A stretch of 19,943 bases of DNA from an uncultured Alphaproteobacteria bacterium (GCA_913031555.1 CAJWDO010000007.1:1-19943); one strand, 5' to 3'; numbered from the stretch's first letter, positions 1-7,783 are shown. Numbers and translations: made by a program. Notes: generated by a model not told the origin, from the sequence alone.

Positions 1-53
1 CCCGCGACCCCGAGCTTGGGAAGCTCGTGCTCTACCAACTGAGCTACACCCGC
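1..53 (-). tRNA. tRNA-Gly (anticodon CCC), 3' part outside the window
   Basis: Read on the minus strand from base 53, the acceptor 5' strand GCGGGTG is followed by a D-arm (GCTC, loop AGTTGGTAGA, GAGC) and a five-pair anticodon stem CGAGC/GCTCG. The stem encloses the loop TTCCCAA, giving anticodon CCC, which reads the glycine codon GGG. The start of the T-arm is visible, but the T-loop, acceptor 3' strand and CCA lie beyond base 1. Outside the anticodon the body resembles the common bacterial tRNA-Gly(GCC) type. Confidence 0.93.
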
Positions 54-62
54 ATGATTGCC

Positions 63-90
63 AGATTAGAGGTTGCGTCGATGAAGGCAA
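63..90 (-). promoter_or_regulatory. candidate sigma70 promoter of the tRNA-Gly gene
   Basis: On the minus strand TTGCCT (90-85) and TAATCT (68-63) are separated by 16 bases. The second box ends nine bases before the mature tRNA 5' end, so transcription would begin a few bases upstream of the tRNA. The -35 box lies within a small inverted repeat, AGGCAA/TTGCCT (85-102). This is pattern matching only. Confidence 0.4.
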
Positions 91-233
91 GGTCTTTTGC
101 CTGACATGGTGTTTCGACAGAAACCGGCGGGTGATACCTAACCTGTTGCCTTACGCCGGCTTTATCGCCATATAGGCTCTGGTGAGTTTGGTCCATTGGC
201 GCCTGCCCGGGTGGGCCATGACAGAGAAATGTG

Positions 234-866
234 ATGACACCATACGATAACGGCTCCAGCAAGGCCGCCAAGGCGGCTAATGAACGGCAAATTGCCGCGC
301 GTCCAACGCGCGACGAGGCAGAGGCGGCCGTCGAAACATTGCTTCGCTGGATGGGCGAATCGCCGACGCGTGAGGGGCTGATCGACACACCGGCCCGCGT
401 CGTCCGCGCCTGGGAGGAATTCTGTTCCGGCTATGGCGAGGATCCCGCCGCGCTGCTGAACAGCACCTTCGAAGAGGTCGAGGGTTATGATGACATGGTG
501 ATGCTGCGCTCGATCCGTATGGAGAGCCATTGCGAACACCATCTCGTGCCGATCCTCGGCACCGCCCATATTGCCTATCTTCCCGACCGGCGCGTTGTCG
601 GCATCTCAAAACTGGCCCGTGTGCTGGACAGTTTCGCCCATCGTCTGCAAACACAGGAAACACTGACCGCACAGGTTGCCGACTGTATCCAGACGGCACT
701 GCAACCGCGCGGGGTGGCCGTGCTGATCGACGCACAGCATCAATGCATGACGACCCGCGGCGTTCACAAACCGGATGTATCGATGGTCACGACCAGCTTC
801 ACCGGCGCCTTTCAGGACGACCGTGACCTTCGCGACAGGTTCCTCGGCGAGGCACGGCGCGGCTAA
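234..866 (+). CDS. folE: GTP cyclohydrolase I
   Basis: FolE converts GTP to 7,8-dihydroneopterin triphosphate and formate, the first step of tetrahydrofolate (and pterin/queuosine-type) synthesis, as a cytosolic homodecamer. The 210-residue protein has the expected length. Numbered from the GTG at 231, the zinc ligands are visible in SHCEHHLVP (Cys101, His103) and in QCMTTRGV (Cys172), along with the substrate-pocket stretch VVGISKLARV. The N-terminal 25 residues are a polar, Ala/Lys-rich leader typical of the family. A GTG (231) lies directly before the ATG (234); I prefer the ATG. The Shine-Dalgarno is weak (AGAG about eight bases upstream). The gene stands alone, divergent from the tRNA, and is followed by a hairpin with a T-run. 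It is type IA (zinc-dependent), not the FolE2 family. Confidence 0.97.
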   Translation: MTPYDNGSSKAAKAANERQIAARPTRDEAEAAVETLLRWMGESPTREGLIDTPARVVRAWEEFCSGYGEDPAALLNSTFEEVEGYDDMVMLRSIRMESHCEHHLVPILGTAHIAYLPDRRVVGISKLARVLDSFAHRLQTQETLTAQVADCIQTALQPRGVAVLIDAQHQCMTTRGVHKPDVSMVTTSFTGAFQDDRDLRDRFLGEARRG

Positions 867-890
867 TCGGGGCGCACCTGCGGTCGGCGA

Positions 891-939
891 CAAACAACCG
901 GCAATAATCACCACAATAATCCTGGCCGCCGGTTTTTTG
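891..939 (+). terminator. intrinsic terminator of folE
   Basis: AACCGGC (896-902) pairs with GCCGGTT (928-934), and the outer bases CAAA (891-894) pair with TTTG across one mismatch. The stem runs into six consecutive T (933-938). The loop is long (about 25 bases), so efficiency is uncertain. It lies 25 bases after the folE stop and before trkH, separating the two genes. Confidence 0.5.
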
Positions 940-1027
940 TGTGACCTTGCGGGGTGATCGGCTATGCTCCCGTGAAACTGGCCCACAGAACAGGCCCCTA
1001 ACCTGGGAAATAACGGGTGCCCGAGAC

Positions 1028-2473
1028 ATGATCCTCTCACCGGTACTGAACATCCTCGGCCTGCTGACCACCATTCTGGGGGCGGCAATGCTGATCCCGA
1101 TGTGTGTCGATCTGTATTTCGGGTCTTCCGATTGGCAGGTCTTTGCGTTGTCGGCGCTTCTGACAGCCTTTGTCGGCGTCTCGGTATGGCTTGCCACCTC
1201 ACAGCGCGAGGGCATCGATCTCGGCCTGCGGCAGGCTTTCCTGCTGACCAACGGATCCTGGATCTCGATCGGCATTTTCGGCTCGCTGCCTTTCATGTTC
1301 TGCGAATTACAGCTCAGCCTGACCGACGCCATGTTCGAATCGGTGTCGGGAATCACCACCACCGGATCGACCGTTCTGCAGAACATCGAAATGGCTTCGC
1401 CCGGAATCCTGATCTGGCGAGCCCTGCTGCAATGGCTTGGTGGGGTAGGAATTATCGTCATGGCGATGGCCGTGCTGCCGATGCTGTCGGTTGGCGGCAT
1501 GCAGCTGTTCCGCACCGAATCCTACGATACCGCCGACAAGGTCGTGCCGCGCGCGACTCAGCTTGCCGGCGGTATCGGGCTTGTCTATGCCGGGCTGACA
1601 GCGACATGGGCGATCATGCTGTCAGTCGCAGGGATGAGCAATTTCGACGCCATCGCGCATTCCATGACGACAATCGCCACCGGCGGCTATTCAACACGCA
1701 CAGCCTCGATTGCGGCTTTTGATTCGGTGGCTATCGAATGGATCATCATCTTCGGGATGATTGTTGGCAGCCTGCCCTTTGCGCATTATCTGGCGATGGT
1801 TCGCGGCGGCTGGCGCGTGCTTTTGCAGGACCCGCAGGTGCGCTGGTTTCTGGCGCTTCTGGCCTCGGTGGTTCTGGTGCTGATCTGGTTCCTGAGTAAG
1901 GACGGCATGCCGGTTGCCGTTGCGATCCGGCAGGCAAGCTTCAACGCTGTCTCGATCATGACCGGAACTGGCTATGGCAGCGCGAATTTCTCTGCCTGGG
2001 GCGGGTTTGCCTCGACCCTGCTTTTGATCACCATGTTCATCGGCGGGTGCGGCGGCTCGACAACCTGCGGCATCAAGATGTTCCGCCTGCAGGTACTGGC
2101 GACAACAGCACGCGTACAGATCGGCCGGTTGCTGCGTCCGCATGCGGTGATCCTTGCCTATTACAACCGCAGGCCGGTGGCGAATGAGGTGATGGATTCG
2201 GTGATGGGGTTCTTCTACCTCTACATCATCTGTTTTGTCGTCCTCGCCATCCTGCTTGGCGCGCTTGGCCTTGATTTCATCACCGCCCTGTCAGGCGCGG
2301 CGACCTCGATCAGCAATGTCGGGCCGGGGCTTGGCAATCTGATCGGTGCCGAGGGCAATTTCTCGTCAGTGCCGGATCTGGCAAAGTGGATCATGGCATT
2401 CGGCATGCTGCTTGGCCGGCTCGAGCTGTTCACCGTTCTGGTGATGCTGAACCCGGGCTTCTGGCGACGCTAG
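1028..2473 (+). CDS. trkH: Trk-type potassium uptake protein, membrane subunit
   Basis: TrkH is the K+-translocating subunit of the Trk system in the inner membrane, normally gated by the cytosolic NAD/ATP-binding protein TrkA. The 481-residue protein has the usual length and is very hydrophobic. Four pore-loop (P-loop) signatures of the SKT superfamily appear in order: ITTTGST (about 109-115), TIATGGYST (215-223), IMTGTGYGS (310-318) and SNVGPGLG (429-436). The conserved C-terminal block LGRLELFTVLVMLNPGFWR is present. The frame is open back to 941, but the first 29 residues of that longer version are polar and overlap the folE terminator. The ATG at 1028 starts directly with a transmembrane segment and is preferred. 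No trkA lies in the window, so the partner must be elsewhere. Confidence 0.95.
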   Translation: MILSPVLNILGLLTTILGAAMLIPMCVDLYFGSSDWQVFALSALLTAFVGVSVWLATSQREGIDLGLRQAFLLTNGSWISIGIFGSLPFMFCELQLSLTDAMFESVSGITTTGSTVLQNIEMASPGILIWRALLQWLGGVGIIVMAMAVLPMLSVGGMQLFRTESYDTADKVVPRATQLAGGIGLVYAGLTATWAIMLSVAGMSNFDAIAHSMTTIATGGYSTRTASIAAFDSVAIEWIIIFGMIVGSLPFAHYLAMVRGGWRVLLQDPQVRWFLALLASVVLVLIWFLSKDGMPVAVAIRQASFNAVSIMTGTGYGSANFSAWGGFASTLLLITMFIGGCGGSTTCGIKMFRLQVLATTARVQIGRLLRPHAVILAYYNRRPVANEVMDSVMGFFYLYIICFVVLAILLGALGLDFITALSGAATSISNVGPGLGNLIGAEGNFSSVPDLAKWIMAFGMLLGRLELFTVLVMLNPGFWRR

Positions 2474-2488
2474 GCGGATTATCCGCCT
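2472..2488 (+). terminator. hairpin at the trkH stop codon
   Basis: The 17-base palindrome AGGCGGATTATCCGCCT begins inside the TAG stop of trkH and gives a six-pair GC-rich stem with a five-base loop. It is followed by TGTTTCC, a weak U-tract. It could be a terminator or a stabilising 3' hairpin. Confidence 0.4.
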
Positions 2489-2502
2489 GTTTCCTGTGGA
2501 AC

Positions 2503-2566
2503 ATGACCCCAAGGAAGAATGACCCCAGGGAAGAATGACCCCAGGGAAGAATGACCCTAGGGAAGA
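2503..2566. repeat. four tandem copies of a 16-bp unit
   Basis: The unit ATGACCCCAGGGAAGA occurs four times head to tail (2503-2518, 2519-2534, 2535-2550, 2551-2566), with one substitution in the first copy and one in the last. The period is not a multiple of three, so it is not a coding repeat. The last copy contains the stop codon and final codon of the minus-strand lipoprotein gene. Confidence 0.93.
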
Positions 2567-3165
2567 ACAACATTATCGAGCTTGGCAAGCTCTGTCCGGG
2601 CCTGGCTGTCCAGCCCGGCCAATGCCTTGTTCAGACAGGCATTCACTGCGCGCTGCACATCATTCGCCGATGATGATTCCGGGATTGTCACCGAATGTGA
2701 TGCCGCAAGCCTGATCATCGCCTGTGACCCGCCAACAGGCTGCAGCCACATCAGCCTTGCCTCGAATTCGACCCTGATCTCGCTGTCCTGCTGGTCGGTC
2801 AGCGCCGTTGCCAGCCCGACCTGCGGTGGCAGCTTGACCTTGGTGACGGCGGCGCGGGTGATATCGAGAATCATCTCGCCACTGCCACCTGCCGGTAACA
2901 GCACCCTTGTGGCCCATTGCGAGACGAGATTGCCGGGATAGGGCTGCTGCAGATGGCCGATATAGGGAGGCTTGATGGGCATCTCCCAGTTTTCGATGAT
3001 TTCGAGCTGCCGCGCGTTCAGGGACAGCGCCTCAAAACCGGCTGATTGTACGGACACCGGTTGTGGCGGCGGCGAAGATGCCGTCGTGCAGGCAGCCAAG
3101 CCCAGCAGCATGGTTGGAATCAGCAATAGCCTCAAAAAGGCTGGGGTGAACACGCGCATGGGCAT
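2557..3165 (-). CDS. putative outer-membrane lipoprotein of unknown function
   Basis: The 202-residue product starts with a classic lipoprotein signal: positive residues, a hydrophobic core (FLRLLLIPTMLLGL) and the lipobox LAAC with the acylated Cys at residue 26. The residues after Cys are Thr-Thr, not Asp, so Lol sorting to the outer membrane is likely by the enterobacterial rule. The mature part has a Pro-rich linker (SPPPQPVS) and then one soluble domain with the stretch NWEMPIKPPYIGHLQQPYPGNLVSQWATRVLLPAGG. I do not recognise a named function; it looks like a conserved alphaproteobacterial hypothetical. The frame is open to 3237, but the ATG at 3165 places the signal peptide correctly and has GGAG ten bases upstream. 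It lies 68 bases after hslO and is probably co-transcribed with it. Its 3' end has been captured by the 16-bp repeat array. Confidence 0.8.
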   Translation of the reverse strand: MPMRVFTPAFLRLLLIPTMLLGLAACTTASSPPPQPVSVQSAGFEALSLNARQLEIIENWEMPIKPPYIGHLQQPYPGNLVSQWATRVLLPAGGSGEMILDITRAAVTKVKLPPQVGLATALTDQQDSEIRVEFEARLMWLQPVGGSQAMIRLAASHSVTIPESSSANDVQRAVNACLNKALAGLDSQARTELAKLDNVVLP

Positions 3166-3233
3166 CTGTCGGCAACTCCACGTTCGACCACATTCTGTGA
3201 CTACAACAAGAAGGCGGCATGAATATGGCGGTG

Positions 3234-4232
3234 TCACTGCCTGGTGATCGATGGTTCCGTGATCGGCCCGCCGTCGATTGATCCATCACTGATTTGCCCG
3301 TCACTTGCGGGCGGGTTGATCGAGCGTGTTGTCTTGCAGAACTCGCAGGTGACATCAATGGTGCCCGACTCCGTCACCAGATCCATCAATTCCGCGGCCG
3401 GCATGCGTTCCAGAACGGCAATCGCCCTATCAGGGCTGCAACGGCATTTGTCCTCGACAGGCCGCGCCGGCGCCACATGCGGGCGCAATGAATTGAACAG
3501 GCGGAATACCAGCGCCTCCGGCGCCAGATCGGGGTCGACAAGCTCGTCGCGGCGGACCGAGCGCAACAACATTTCAGCGGTATTCCAGGCATCTTCGCGG
3601 GCGTCGCGCGAAACACCGGAAAGATTGCCGCCATCGGCGGCCACCCGCTGCACCATCATCGCGCTGGCCGTCCAGCTGTCGCCCGTCCTCCCGGCCGCGG
3701 CGACAATATGACTGTCGACCTGCTCGGAATTGGCAAACCATGCGGTCGCGGCATCGCTCAGCGTCTCGCCGGTCAGCTCAACGATGCCCTGATAGCGTCC
3801 GTTCTCACTTCCCTGATCGACGGTAAAGGCGGCATAGCCCGAACCAAGAAGTGCCGTAACGCTGGCCGGCAAACTGGTTGCCATGTCGAGTCCGACCGGC
3901 GGCTGGCTATCCTCGTCAAAGGCGGTATAGCCGCGAAGCGCACCGTCCGAGGTCATGTCGGCAAGAAGCGTCTTCACATAACCATCGCCCTTGGCCTGCA
4001 AGGTGAACACGCCATCGAACTTCATGAAAGTCGACAGGCAGGCGGCAATGGCCATGGCCTCCGCCTGAAGGCTTGCCACAGCCTCGGGATAGTCGTGCCG
4101 CGTCAAAATCCGCGTCGCCGGCACCCCGACACTGGCAAACCGCCCCCTGATCAGCGCCGTATCACCATCCTCGCCAGCCAGATAGAATGGCAGGATCTGC
4201 GCGCCGGCACTGCTTGCATCGCTTGACGCCAC
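3234..4232 (-). CDS. hslO: Hsp33 redox-regulated chaperone (HslO)
   Basis: Hsp33 is a cytosolic holdase that is inactive with zinc bound. It becomes active when oxidative stress plus heat form disulfides in its C-terminal redox switch. The four switch cysteines are visible as CxC (Cys263, Cys265 in KCRCS) and CxxC (Cys296, Cys299 in CEFC), about 30 residues apart. The substrate-binding core is recognisable in the stretches FDGVFTLQAKGDGYVKTL and YQGIVELTGETLSDA. I choose the GTG at 4232 (332 residues) because GGAGAG sits five bases upstream. A longer version from the ATG at 4295 would overlap the end of argF and add 21 residues without family character. The C-terminal tail after the switch is short, acidic and repetitive (SDG, SIDGG). 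The position behind argD-argF is common in alphaproteobacteria. Confidence 0.93.
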   Translation of the reverse strand: MASSDASSAGAQILPFYLAGEDGDTALIRGRFASVGVPATRILTRHDYPEAVASLQAEAMAIAACLSTFMKFDGVFTLQAKGDGYVKTLLADMTSDGALRGYTAFDEDSQPPVGLDMATSLPASVTALLGSGYAAFTVDQGSENGRYQGIVELTGETLSDAATAWFANSEQVDSHIVAAAGRTGDSWTASAMMVQRVAADGGNLSGVSRDAREDAWNTAEMLLRSVRRDELVDPDLAPEALVFRLFNSLRPHVAPARPVEDKCRCSPDRAIAVLERMPAAELMDLVTESGTIDVTCEFCKTTRSINPPASDGQISDGSIDGGPITEPSITRQ

Positions 4233-4276
4233 ATGTCTCTCCGCTGCGGTTGCGGGCCACAGGCCCGGGGGTTTTC

Positions 4277-5185
4277 CTAATTGCCGGCCATGCACCAGGA
4301 CAGGATGGCCTTTTGCGCATGAAGCCTGTTTTCGGCCTCGTCGAACACTGCGGATTGCGGTCCGTCAATCACCTCGGCGGTGATCTCCATGCCGCGCCAG
4401 GCAGGAAGGCAGTGCAGAATGATGGCATCGCCCGCCGCCACTTCGAGAAGCTCGCGATTTACTTGAAATTGTTTGAAATCCTCGCAGCGGGTGCCTTCCT
4501 CATCGCCCATCGAAATCCAGACATCGGTGACCAGCGTCTGGCTGCCGGTGGCGGCCTCAACCGCCGAATCATACAGCACAAGATCGGCACCTTCGGCCCG
4601 CGCCCATGCCAGAAGTTCAGCCGCCGGGGCGTAGCCTTCCGGGCAGGCAAGCCGTAGCTGGAACCCGAATCTGGCCGCCGCCTCGATCCAGCTTGCCGCC
4701 ACGTTGTTGCCATCACCGATCCAAGTCACAATCTGGCCGTCAAGCGCGCCATGGCGTTCGATCATCGTCTGCAGGTCGGCCATGATCTGGCAGGGATGTG
4801 ATCGCGCCGTCAGCGCATTGACAACCGGCACACTGGCATGCCCGGCAAGTGTCAGCAGCGTCTCATGGTCGAAGCAGCGAATGGTGATGGCGTCGACATA
4901 GCGTGACAGCACGCGCGCCGTATCCTCGATGCTCTCGCCGCGGCCGATCTGCAAATCCTGCGCCGACAGCATCAGCGGTGTGCCGCCAAGTTGCGTGATG
5001 CCGACCTCGAAGGACACGCGGGTGCGGGTCGAGGGCTTCTCGAAAATCATCGCCACGCTTTTCCCGGCAAGCGGTTTGGCCGTTTCGGCACCTGCCTTCA
5101 GCGCCGCCTTGGTCGCCGCCGCGTCATCCAGCATGTTCTGCAACGTCTCGGCAGTGAAATCACGGATATCGAGGAAATGTCGCAT
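4277..5185 (-). CDS. argF: ornithine carbamoyltransferase
   Basis: ArgF transfers the carbamoyl group of carbamoyl phosphate to ornithine, making citrulline in arginine synthesis; it is a cytosolic trimer. The 302 residues are the normal length. The carbamoyl-phosphate site STRTR (52-56), RSHPCQ (128-133), the ornithine-side DVWISMG (221-227) and HCLP (258-261) with the catalytic cysteine are all intact. The start ATG (5183-5185) overlaps the argD stop in TAATG, which implies translational coupling with argD. The 3' end is 44 bases before the preferred hslO start. An aspartate carbamoyltransferase is excluded by DVWxSMG and HCLP. Confidence 0.97.
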   Translation of the reverse strand: MRHFLDIRDFTAETLQNMLDDAAATKAALKAGAETAKPLAGKSVAMIFEKPSTRTRVSFEVGITQLGGTPLMLSAQDLQIGRGESIEDTARVLSRYVDAITIRCFDHETLLTLAGHASVPVVNALTARSHPCQIMADLQTMIERHGALDGQIVTWIGDGNNVAASWIEAAARFGFQLRLACPEGYAPAAELLAWARAEGADLVLYDSAVEAATGSQTLVTDVWISMGDEEGTRCEDFKQFQVNRELLEVAAGDAIILHCLPAWRGMEITAEVIDGPQSAVFDEAENRLHAQKAILSWCMAGN

Positions 5186-6435
5186 TACTGGCTGTCCTGC
5201 TGTGGAGCCATCTTGCTGAGGCCCATCTTGCTGAGGCCCATCTTGATGAGGGCCGTATCGAAGCTTTCGACCGCCAGCCTGATCTCGTCCTCGGAGATGA
5301 TCAGCGGCGGCAGGAACCGGATGGTGTTCTCACCAGCCGGCACGGTCAGTATTTTCATCTCGCGAAGCGCCGCCACCATATCGCCAGCCGGCACAGGGTC
5401 GGCAAGCCGCACACCGCACAGGAAGCCACGCCCCCTGATTTCGACAATGGCATCGGGATGACGCGCTGCCACCTCGGTCAGCAGGCCGCGCATGATCTCG
5501 GCACGGCGGCGCACATCCTCAAGAAAACCCGGCGCTGTCACCTCGTCGAGGATGACCTCGGCCACCGCCATGGCAAGCGGGTTACCGGCAAAGGTCGAGC
5601 CATGCGTTCCGGGTGTCATGGCGCTGCCAACAGCGGCGCTTGCGATGACCGCACCAACCGGAAACCCGCCGCCAAGGCCCTTCGCCATGGCGATGATGTC
5701 AGGGGCGATGCCGGATGTCTGGTAGGCAAACAGGGTGCCGGTCCGGCCAATGCCCGACTGCACCTCGTCGGCGATCACCAGTGCCCCGAATTCATCAGCC
5801 GCCGCGCGGACGCCGCGAAGATAATCGTCATGCGCGCTGCGGGCACCACCCTCACCCTGAACAGGTTCGATCATCACAGCCGCAACATGATCGCCAAGTG
5901 CCGCGCGAAGTCCGTTCAGATTGCCAAAGGGAACATGGTCAAAACCATCCGGCATCGGCCCGAAACCGGTGCGGTTGGCCGGCTTGTCGGTGGCCGCCAG
6001 CATGCCAAGCGTGCGTCCATGGAACGAACCGGTGGCACACAGGATGGTTGTGCGCTCAGGCTGTCCACTTTCATAGGCGGCCCGCCGCGCCATCTTCACG
6101 GCTGATTCATTTGCCTCGGCGCCGGAATTGCAGAAATAGACCTGATCCAGTCCGGTCAGCGCGGCCAGCCTTTCGGCCACTCTCTCCTGGCCCGGGATAC
6201 GATAGAGGTTCGAGGTGTGCCAGAGCTTGCCGGCCTGGTCGCGCAGCGCGTCTATCAGTGCCGGATGCGAATGGCCAAGCGTGTTCACGGCAATGCCGCT
6301 TGCGCAATCAAGATAGCGCTCGCCATCATCGGTGATCAGCCAGCAGCCATCCCCGCGAACGAAGGACAGATCGGCGCGGCCATAGGTTTTCATCACCGCC
6401 GATGTCGGCGTCTTGGCTGTTTGCGAAGCGGTCAT
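5185..6435 (-). CDS. argD: acetylornithine aminotransferase (class III, PLP)
   Basis: ArgD is a PLP enzyme that interconverts N-acetylglutamate semialdehyde and N2-acetylornithine; the family often also uses succinyldiaminopimelate. The 416-residue protein contains the class III signature around VIADEVQSGIGRTG and the PLP lysine in MAKGLGGGFP (Lys252 from the chosen start). SGAEANESAVKMARR and GSFHGRT form the cofactor phosphate site. The ATG at 6435 has GGAA seven bases upstream; a GTG at 6468 in the same frame lacks a ribosome site. Coupling to argF supports biosynthetic ArgD over catabolic AstC or GabT. The C-terminus is odd: after the family's normal end it carries a tandem pentapeptide, KMGLS twice then KMAPQQDSQ, made by a 15-bp DNA repeat. 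Confidence 0.95.
   Translation of the reverse strand: MTASQTAKTPTSAVMKTYGRADLSFVRGDGCWLITDDGERYLDCASGIAVNTLGHSHPALIDALRDQAGKLWHTSNLYRIPGQERVAERLAALTGLDQVYFCNSGAEANESAVKMARRAAYESGQPERTTILCATGSFHGRTLGMLAATDKPANRTGFGPMPDGFDHVPFGNLNGLRAALGDHVAAVMIEPVQGEGGARSAHDDYLRGVRAAADEFGALVIADEVQSGIGRTGTLFAYQTSGIAPDIIAMAKGLGGGFPVGAVIASAAVGSAMTPGTHGSTFAGNPLAMAVAEVILDEVTAPGFLEDVRRRAEIMRGLLTEVAARHPDAIVEIRGRGFLCGVRLADPVPAGDMVAALREMKILTVPAGENTIRFLPPLIISEDEIRLAVESFDTALIKMGLSKMGLSKMAPQQDSQ
5207..5250. repeat. three tandem 15-bp units in the 3' end of argD
   Basis: GCCCATCTTGCTGAG at 5221-5235 is flanked by a 14-base copy missing one C (5207-5220) and a copy with one change (5236-5250). On the minus strand the units keep frame and encode the tandem KMGLS at the ArgD C-terminus. 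Replication slippage is the simplest origin. Confidence 0.88.
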
Positions 6436-6531
6436 GTCGAATTCCGTTCTTTTGGCCCGTCCCTTCACGGGTCATGATCTGCCTGTATTCCGTTTCGGGC
6501 GCATATTGCGGGTGCCCTTTGCCAAGGCCCC

Positions 6532-6574
6532 AAAAACCAAACCACCAGCACGTCGGCGACGGCACCGGTGGTTT
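6532..6574 (-). terminator. intrinsic terminator downstream of dcd
   Basis: On the minus strand AAACCACC (6574-6567) pairs perfectly with GGTGGTTT (6546-6539). It is followed by GG and a run of five T (6536-6532). A second small palindrome CGTCGGCGACG (6551-6561) sits in the loop. It lies about 80 bases after the dcd stop and ends the permease-dcd unit before argD. Confidence 0.6.
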
Positions 6575-6655
6575 CACTTGCGGCATCGGAAGGCTGCCAA
6601 ATTCGGCATTTCCGCCAAACTTGTCAAGGCGTTTGCAGGGCCAATGCCGATCCGG

Positions 6656-7783
6656 TCAGTCCTGCATGAAATGCTTGGCCAGTCGCAAACCCTGAGACTG
6701 GTAATTCGATCCGGATCCACTGGCACCATAAAGGCTGTCCGGAACCGCCGCCATCGGCTCATAAACAAGGCGGCAGACCGTCTGGCCCTCCTCGATCAGG
6801 AACGGCACATCATGCGAGCGCACCTCCAGCACGGCGCGGGTCGCGCCGGCGCCAAGTTCCTCCATGCCGAAGCCGGGGTCGAAGAAGCCGGCGTAATGCG
6901 CGCGAAATTCGCCGACACGCGTGTCATAGGCGCGCATCTCGGCAGCGTGGTCTCGCGGCACCGTAACGTATTCATGGCTTGCCAGAATATAGAATTCATC
7001 GGGATGCAGCACCAGGCCGCCAGCAACGAGATCGGCCGCCGTCAGACGCTCCCAGAACGCATCGACCTCACAGCTTTTCGGCGCGTCGATATCGATCAGA
7101 CCGGCATGTTTGCGGGCCCGCCATCCGATGATACCGGTGGCCTCATCCGGGGTCAGATTGACGCCAAGCGCCACCCCGTCGCGAATATCTACATCATCCA
7201 CCCCGCGCACCAGCCCGACATCGCGCTGCAGGGCGATCATCGCGGCATCCGACATCGCCGCCGGTCCACGTCGCAGGCGAAGCTGCGACAGGCACGATCC
7301 GGGGCGCACCAGAACCGAAAAGGTTCGCGGCGAAATCTCGGCATAGAGCGGGCCCTGATAGCCATCGGGGACAGCTTCGAATTCCAGCGCCTGATCGACA
7401 ATCAGGCGGGTGAAGATATCAAGTCGTCCGGTCGAGCTTTTCGGGTTCGCCATCGCACTGAGCCCGGCGGCGAGGCGGAGTGATTCCTGAAGCTCGACAA
7501 TATAGACACAGCCTCGTTCCAGAACCGCGCCGCCGGTCAGGTCGATCTGGTGCATGGCGACGCGGGCAAGCTTGTCCTCAACGCGCATTTCGGCACCCGG
7601 CAGAAATGATGACTGCACGCGCCAGGCACGGGTGCCAAGCCGCAGATCAAGGCTTGCCGGCTGCAACTGCGCGTCCGTGATCGGTGTGGCCGCGCTGATC
7701 ATGCCGGATTCGATGGCACTTTGGATCTCCTGCACCGGCAGGATGCCCTTATTCAAACCGGTCTTCACATTTCCATCATTCAT
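6656..7783 (-). CDS. dcd: dCTP deaminase, long two-domain alphaproteobacterial form
   Basis: Dcd deaminates dCTP to dUTP and ammonia, supplying dUMP for thymidylate synthesis. At 375 residues it is about twice the length of the E. coli enzyme (about 190). Both halves look like the dUTPase/Dcd fold. The N-half has PASLDLRLG (42-50), NPKSSTGRLD (113-122, the nucleotide-phosphate loop) and VRPGSCLSQLRL. The C-half has AGFFDPGFG (298-306), VPFLIEEGQTVCRLVYEPM and SNYQSQG (359-365), which matches the C-terminal lid of Dcd. This long form is familiar in alphaproteobacteria (PF06559-type). The gene lies 45 bases after the permease gene on the same strand. The ribosome site is weak, so the exact start is less sure than the identity. 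Confidence 0.9.
   Translation of the reverse strand: MNDGNVKTGLNKGILPVQEIQSAIESGMISAATPITDAQLQPASLDLRLGTRAWRVQSSFLPGAEMRVEDKLARVAMHQIDLTGGAVLERGCVYIVELQESLRLAAGLSAMANPKSSTGRLDIFTRLIVDQALEFEAVPDGYQGPLYAEISPRTFSVLVRPGSCLSQLRLRRGPAAMSDAAMIALQRDVGLVRGVDDVDIRDGVALGVNLTPDEATGIIGWRARKHAGLIDIDAPKSCEVDAFWERLTAADLVAGGLVLHPDEFYILASHEYVTVPRDHAAEMRAYDTRVGEFRAHYAGFFDPGFGMEELGAGATRAVLEVRSHDVPFLIEEGQTVCRLVYEPMAAVPDSLYGASGSGSNYQSQGLRLAKHFMQD

Noticed and set aside
941..1027. 29-codon N-terminal extension of trkH from a GTG at 941
   Set aside because: It is polar, overlaps the folE terminator and lacks a ribosome site. TrkH proteins start at a membrane helix, as from 1028.
2503..2566. CRISPR array
   Set aside because: The 16-bp units abut with no spacers, and there are no cas genes.
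3708..4226. Plus-strand ORF of 172 codons opposite hslO
   Set aside because: It has no recognisable family and lies fully antisense to an intact hslO.
6413..7483. Plus-strand ORF of 356 codons opposite dcd
   Set aside because: It is a shadow of dcd with an Arg/His/Ala-rich composition typical of antisense reading in GC-rich genes, and it crosses the dcd terminator.
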